26,868 bases of DNA. Origin: CAZRUA01 sp964603125. Its GTDB lineage: Bacteria > Bacteroidota > Bacteroidia > B-17B0 > Aurantibacillaceae. The stretch spans positions 1 through 26,868 of the forward strand of contig CAZRUA010000045.1 of NCBI GenBank assembly GCA_964603125.1. The letters are read 5' to 3'. The position numbers and the translations under genes were made by a program. The number at the start of each line of letters is the position of its first letter. Within the stretch, counting starts at the first letter, position 1. This document shows, piece by piece, positions 23,914 to 26,868 of this stretch. The notes under the pieces are model-generated. The model did not search any database. It saw only the letters and a program-made list of their open reading frames with translations, and had not been told where the DNA came from.

Positions 23914-23974
23914 GCAGATTACCAAGTTGGCAGAAATTCATTATTTTAGTGGAGGTCAACAGGCGCCAATCTGC
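23914..23974. repeat. Inverted repeat behind cassette 3 (attC-like arms)
   Basis: GCAGATT (23914-23920) and AATCTGC (23968-23974) are perfect 7-base complements across 47 bases. A competing TTGGC / GCCAA pair lies at 23927-23931 and 23965-23969. There is no T run, so a terminator is unlikely. Confidence 0.5.
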
Positions 23975-24034
23975 AAACCCTCAGCGATCATTGTAATACT
24001 TACCAAATAAATAACAATTAAGGAAATAAAAATT

Positions 24035-24604
24035 ATGCAAGATTTTATTGACCAAGCAAATAAAAATGGTGTAGTACTTCTTGATAAAGGGAGGTGCCAG
24101 TTTTGTGGTGCAAACTATCAAAAAGGCATCTTTGACTGTATGGAGAATTATAACAATGGACTTCAGCTTTTGGACTTTAATAATCCGGAGCATCACATAT
24201 CAAGATTTTTAAGCGTAGATGCACATGCCTTACAGCATCCAGAAATTCACGGACGGTGGAGCAATCATTTCCATTTAACAAGATTAAATTTAATTCTTGA
24301 TAAACAACAAAATTGGGATTATAAAAAGTCTCCGTTATTAAGCGACTATCTAAATAATTATAAACTAAATGCAGCAAATGAATTTCTTAATTCGCCAAAA
24401 GCTTTAAACAGAGGAGGAATAACAGCAAAGGATTTGGGTAATGCAACCACGGCAGATGAATGTGTTGAACTAATAAAAAAATGGGCAAAAGAGGTATATC
24501 ATTCTTGGAGTTCGAGCCATTCATTAGTTTCTAAAATTGCCGATGGTTTTTTAAGCAGCAATTACAATGGAAAAGTACATGAAAGAAAAATAACCAAACT
24601 TTAA
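24035..24604 (+). CDS. DUF5946-like protein
   Basis: 189 residues, cytoplasmic. The N-terminal Cys cluster (CQFCGANYQKGIFDC) and the segment FLSVDAHALQHPEIHGRWSNHFHLTRLNLIL fit the DUF5946 family, whose members share a 'VDaYalQHP' motif; the biochemical role is unknown. The ATG at 24035 is preceded by a purine-rich leader. No copy of the repeated promoter and no GTTR core is found upstream, so the gene does not show cassette form, although it sits inside the array. Confidence 0.72.
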   Translation: MQDFIDQANKNGVVLLDKGRCQFCGANYQKGIFDCMENYNNGLQLLDFNNPEHHISRFLSVDAHALQHPEIHGRWSNHFHLTRLNLILDKQQNWDYKKSPLLSDYLNNYKLNAANEFLNSPKALNRGGITAKDLGNATTADECVELIKKWAKEVYHSWSSSHSLVSKIADGFLSSNYNGKVHERKITKL

Positions 24605-24610
24605 TATTCT

Positions 24611-24630
24611 GTTGTTCGGGAAGCAACAAC
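24611..24630 (+). other. Small hairpin after the DUF5946-like gene
   Basis: GTTGTT and AACAAC pair across 8 bases, starting 7 bases after the stop codon. No T run follows. It may be a weak 3' stabilising hairpin. Confidence 0.25.
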
Positions 24631-24698
24631 TACTGATAGTGGCATTTCCAATGCGTTGTATTAATAACTAGGAATCATTTTATGTAAACAAAAACGGT

Positions 24699-25085
24699 AT
24701 GATTAAGAAAATTAGAGCATGGATAATCGCAATAATTATAATATTATTTGTTTACAAAAAGTGCTCTATAGATTATAAGAGTAGAGATCAACACAAGTGG
24801 ACAACCATATAGTGCGACAAACTTTATAAGGAAACATTTTGCGTTTTTGGACAAGGTGCTTTTGGGGCTGATTTGGATTCCCAATGGTTAACTGATTCCA
24901 CAAATTTCAGAATTTATCTTGGCACTTTTGACGAAGCAGATGGCGGAATTTATGTTGAGTGCAGTGGAGATACAGTTTATGTTAATGAAGTAAATAAATC
25001 AAATGAGCCTGGTTCCCGTAAAGACTCCGTTACAATTTACCTCATTAGCGAACTTCGCAAAAAACAAAATATCAATGACAATTAA
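24699..25085 (+). pseudogene. Membrane-anchored small protein broken by an in-frame TAG
   Basis: From ATG 24699 the frame encodes MIKKIRAWIIAIIIILFVYKKC (a membrane or lipoprotein-type N-terminus) and then a short linker ending HKWTTI. It meets TAG at 24810-24812 and continues in the same frame without a break for 90 codons (CDKLYKETFCVFGQGAFGADL...) to the stop at 25085. The downstream half has ordinary protein character (LTDSTNFRIYLGTFDEADGGIYVECSGDTVYVNEV). A single nonsense change in an otherwise intact gene of 128 codons explains this best; a separate small gene started at TTG 24873 is less likely. The family is unknown. Confidence 0.65.
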
Positions 25086-25160
25086 ACTTGAATACTTTGG
25101 TATTAAACCCGACTCCAGCCAAAACTGGATAAGAAACAAAGCAAAGTATAACAAATAAGT

Positions 25161-25177
25161 AAGCTATTGTGTAGCTT
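25161..25177 (+). terminator. Weak hairpin before promoter F
   Basis: AAGCTA and TAGCTT pair around a five-base loop and are followed by a short T-rich stretch. It could end transcripts from the broken gene upstream. The rest of 25086-25281 holds no gene. Confidence 0.35.
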
Positions 25178-25281
25178 TCTATTTAAAAGCACCTATTTTA
25201 CAACCAAAGCCAGTTTATATTGAGTAGATTTTGTTTATAACTGAGTTATTTAACGCAAAACCAAAAATAGTGCTTATTTTA

Positions 25282-25313
25282 TTTTGTTTATGCCGTTGGG
25301 TGTTGTATATTTG
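25282..25313 (+). promoter_or_regulatory. Promoter module copy F, for the nuclease pair
   Basis: TTTTG (25282-25286), 19 bases, TATATTTG (25306-25313): the same exact geometry as copies A-E but with a different spacer sequence. An 8-base inverted repeat (TTGGGTGT 25296-25303, ACACCCAA 25344-25351) overlaps the spacer. The leader of about 170 bases ends with the core GTTATGGGC (25407-25415) before the ATG at 25483. Confidence 0.75.
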
Positions 25314-25351
25314 ATTAATAAAAAAAAACAAAATAGCGCATATACACCCAA

Positions 25352-25369
25352 TCCCGATAGCTATCGGGA
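25352..25369. repeat. Perfect 18-base palindrome
   Basis: TCCCGATAGCTATCGGGA is fully self-complementary and lies in the leader of the nuclease pair, directly next to the ACACCCAA arm. It could fold as an mRNA hairpin with almost no loop, or serve as a dyad binding site or a dispersed repeat. There is no T run behind it, so it is not a terminator. Confidence 0.6.
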
Positions 25370-25482
25370 GGAGAGATAAGCGAAGGTTTTGTTCGATTAT
25401 ACACAAGTTATGGGCAAATTGTAAAATACTTTCACTGTTAATGAAAAGTAAAACTGAAAGGTTTTAGCAGTAATTCTAAAAT

Positions 25483-25701
25483 ATGATTGACTTAAATCAA
25501 ATGTGGGTAGATATTGAATGTCCAAAATGCGGATATCAAGATGAAATTCAACTGTTAGACGCAAAAACAGAAAGGACAGTCTTTTGTCACAATTGCAAAA
25601 TAAATATCAAGCTAACCGATGGAGAAGCTTCAGTTAATAATATGATTGACAGCATCAATAGTGCATTTAATGAATTTGACGATTTACTAAAAAACCTTTG
25701 A
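25483..25701 (+). CDS. Small zinc-ribbon protein
   Basis: 72 residues. Four Cys ligands form a zinc ribbon: CPKC (Cys13, Cys16) and CHNC (Cys35, Cys38). An acidic helical tail follows (SINSAFNEFDDLLKNL). The stop TGA is 2 bases from the ATG of the nuclease-like gene, so the two are cotranscribed and probably coupled. A role as a nucleic-acid- or protein-binding partner of the downstream nuclease is inferred only from this arrangement. Confidence 0.75.
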   Translation: MIDLNQMWVDIECPKCGYQDEIQLLDAKTERTVFCHNCKINIKLTDGEASVNNMIDSINSAFNEFDDLLKNL

Positions 25702-25703
25702 AA

Positions 25704-26663
25704 ATGAATTACTCGAATCATAATTTAAGAACAGATTTACAAGAATGGAAAAATCGTATATATCGCGCACCATATGCTCAGTTTAGTAATCAACTAAAGT
25801 ATTTGATAGACAATTTAGATAAGAATATTCAAATACAGGGTCTAATAAAAGAAGCTTGTATAAAGCACCCATATTCAAATGAGCAACTTGAACATATCAC
25901 GGAACAAAGACAAATGGGAAGTGAAATGGTATTTGACAATGAAACACACCAGACAGCCTTTTGTTATCAACTTGTAAAATATTTAATTCAAGAACTTGGG
26001 AACTACAATCTTCATAATTTAATGATGTTCCAAGGACGAGATTTTGACGCAACTAAAGGGAAGATTATCGAAGATTGCCTTTCGCCTATAATATATTACT
26101 TACACGACAGGTTGGATAAATCGAATTCCACAATATATCTTTTAGAAAAGTATAAAAAAAGAACCGAGTGGTTCACTAAAAAACTACTTCATCAACAATA
26201 TAGTTCCGCCACAAAAAATTACGAACAAATATTTGAGGATGATTTAAGACTGTTTCTTTTTGACCAAGGAATTGATTATCCTTTCTCAACCCCTTTATCG
26301 GCTTCAGGCAGGGTAGACATAATAGGAGAAATTGAAACCGATGACCCTTTAATTGTTGAAATTAAAATATTTGATAGGGAAAAAAACTATGGAAAAGAAA
26401 GAATTAAAGATGGCTTTACTCAAATTGTGAAATATGCTAATGACTACAATAAAGACGTTGGGTATCTTGTCGTTTTTAATATGGATAAGGCAGAATTAAA
26501 TCTAAATTTTTCTGAAAACAACAATGTCTTTCCACCATCAATTAACTTTAATAACAAAGTATTCTATTTTATTGTTATAAATGCTGGTGTTCAAGACTCC
26601 GCGAGTAAATCAGGGACAATTAAAGAGATAGAAATAACTGAACAGGAACTTACTAAAAAATAA
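25704..26663 (+). CDS. PD-(D/E)XK nuclease-like protein
   Basis: 319 residues from ATG 25704, cytoplasmic. The C-terminal half shows a PD-(D/E)XK fold: Glu178 in FEDDLRLFLFDQG, Asp205 in SGRVDIIGEI, Glu219-x-Lys221 in IVEIKIFD, and Gln240-x3-Tyr244 in FTQIVKYA, all in correct order and spacing. The N-terminal half is helical and probably gives specificity. Such proteins are often restriction or defence nucleases, but no partner methylase is present and the target is unknown. It forms a two-gene cassette with the zinc ribbon, flanked by perfectly complementary 9-base ends. Confidence 0.82.
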   Translation: MNYSNHNLRTDLQEWKNRIYRAPYAQFSNQLKYLIDNLDKNIQIQGLIKEACIKHPYSNEQLEHITEQRQMGSEMVFDNETHQTAFCYQLVKYLIQELGNYNLHNLMMFQGRDFDATKGKIIEDCLSPIIYYLHDRLDKSNSTIYLLEKYKKRTEWFTKKLLHQQYSSATKNYEQIFEDDLRLFLFDQGIDYPFSTPLSASGRVDIIGEIETDDPLIVEIKIFDREKNYGKERIKDGFTQIVKYANDYNKDVGYLVVFNMDKAELNLNFSENNNVFPPSINFNNKVFYFIVINAGVQDSASKSGTIKEIEITEQELTKK

Positions 26664-26790
26664 TTGTTGGCAAACATTAAACAGTTATTCGAGCGGGTGA
26701 CAGCGTGAACTCTGTAAGTACAATCAGCCCATAACACTGGTTTGATGCAAATGCGGTTCACAGTCAATTACATTCTGTTGTAGTTTCTAT

Positions 26791-26798
26791 TATCTTTG
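26791..26798 (+). promoter_or_regulatory. Candidate -7 element for a gene beyond the window
   Basis: TATCTTTG matches TAnnTTTG and lies about 56 bases after the 3' core of cassette 4, the same relative place as promoter copy D after cassette 2. No TTTG is found at the 19-base spacing. Confidence 0.4.
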
Positions 26799-26868
26799 TA
26801 GTGGGTGAAACATTTGATGCAACTAAATCCACATCTACAACAAGCCCGAACCGTTATAATTACTAATG

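Larger units (their letters stand above)
25407..26735. mobile_element. Cassette-like unit 4 (zinc ribbon + nuclease)
   Basis: Bounded by GTTATGGGC (25407-25415) and GCCCATAAC (26727-26735), a perfect 9-base complement and the best end pair in the window. The cores fit GTTRnnn/nnnYAAC. It holds two coupled genes. The downstream stretch to the window end has a further -7-like element but no closing core before the sequence stops. Confidence 0.6.

Noticed and set aside
24640..24698. A seventh promoter copy before the broken gene (GCGTTGTATTAATAAC)
   Set aside because: It lacks TAnnTTTG and a TTTG at 19 bases. The resemblance to the other copies is too weak.
24699..25085. TAG as a recoded sense codon or pyrrolysine
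   Set aside because: TAG is an ordinary stop for other genes in the window, and no recoding signal or matching tRNA gene is visible. A nonsense mutation is simpler.
25086..25281. Additional small gene between the broken gene and promoter F
   Set aside because: No start with a reading frame of useful length and protein-like composition exists; only short hairpins are seen.
18482..25313. Regularly repeated sequence that might be a CRISPR array
   Set aside because: The copies are hundreds of bases apart, contain a promoter and a leader, and are separated by genes rather than by short unique spacers.

Overview
The window is AT-rich chromosomal DNA from a member of the Bacteroidota, probably near the Flavobacteriales, although the exact family cannot be read from this sequence. 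Support comes from promoters of the Bacteroidota type (TTTG, about 19-20 bases, TAnnTTTG), a BrxA/BrxB bacilliredoxin, many lipoproteins and signal-peptide proteins of Bacteroidota character, and the rplM-rpsI-rpsB-tsf-pyrH gene order. There are no tRNA or rRNA genes, no CRISPR array, and no recognisable transposase or integrase.

Positions 1-9.9 kb hold ordinary chromosomal genes. The 3' end of an outer-membrane-barrel-like gene faces a minus-strand feoA-feoB ferrous iron uptake operon. Then follow a minus-strand lipoprotein cytochrome c, a large exported protein of unknown function and a lipoprotein with a possible glycosidase-like fold. A bacilliredoxin with its own terminator is divergent from a large periplasmic M16 zinc peptidase.

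Positions 10-13.4 kb are the translation cluster rplM-rpsI-rpsB-tsf, closed by a strong terminator, with pyrH just behind it. No frr follows. Positions 13.5-18.5 kb are a tightly coupled three-gene operon: an exported WD40/caspase-like (C14) protein, an outer-membrane protein and a lipoprotein, with overlapping reading frames.

From about 18.5 kb to the end the character changes to an accessory region of mostly single, unrelated genes: an unknown protein, an orphan contractile-tail sheath protein, a small exported protein, a DUF6882-type protein, a degenerate receiver-like protein, a small acidic protein, a DUF5946-type protein, a gene broken by an amber codon, and a zinc-ribbon/PD-(D/E)XK nuclease pair. 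Six copies of one promoter module (TTTTG, exactly 19 bases, TATATTTG) are spread through it. Several genes are bracketed by complementary ends, GTTRnnn at the start and nnnYAAC at the finish; the best pairs are GTTATGGGC/GCCCATAAC and GTTAGGC/GCCTAAC. This is the geometry expected of integron gene cassettes, whose first bases complement the 5' half of their own attC site. Here the stretch between the two cores of neighbouring cassettes also carries the promoter for the next gene. I read the region as an integrase-less, promoter-carrying cassette array, partly decayed. This is inference from sequence pattern alone and is the most interesting item in the window.
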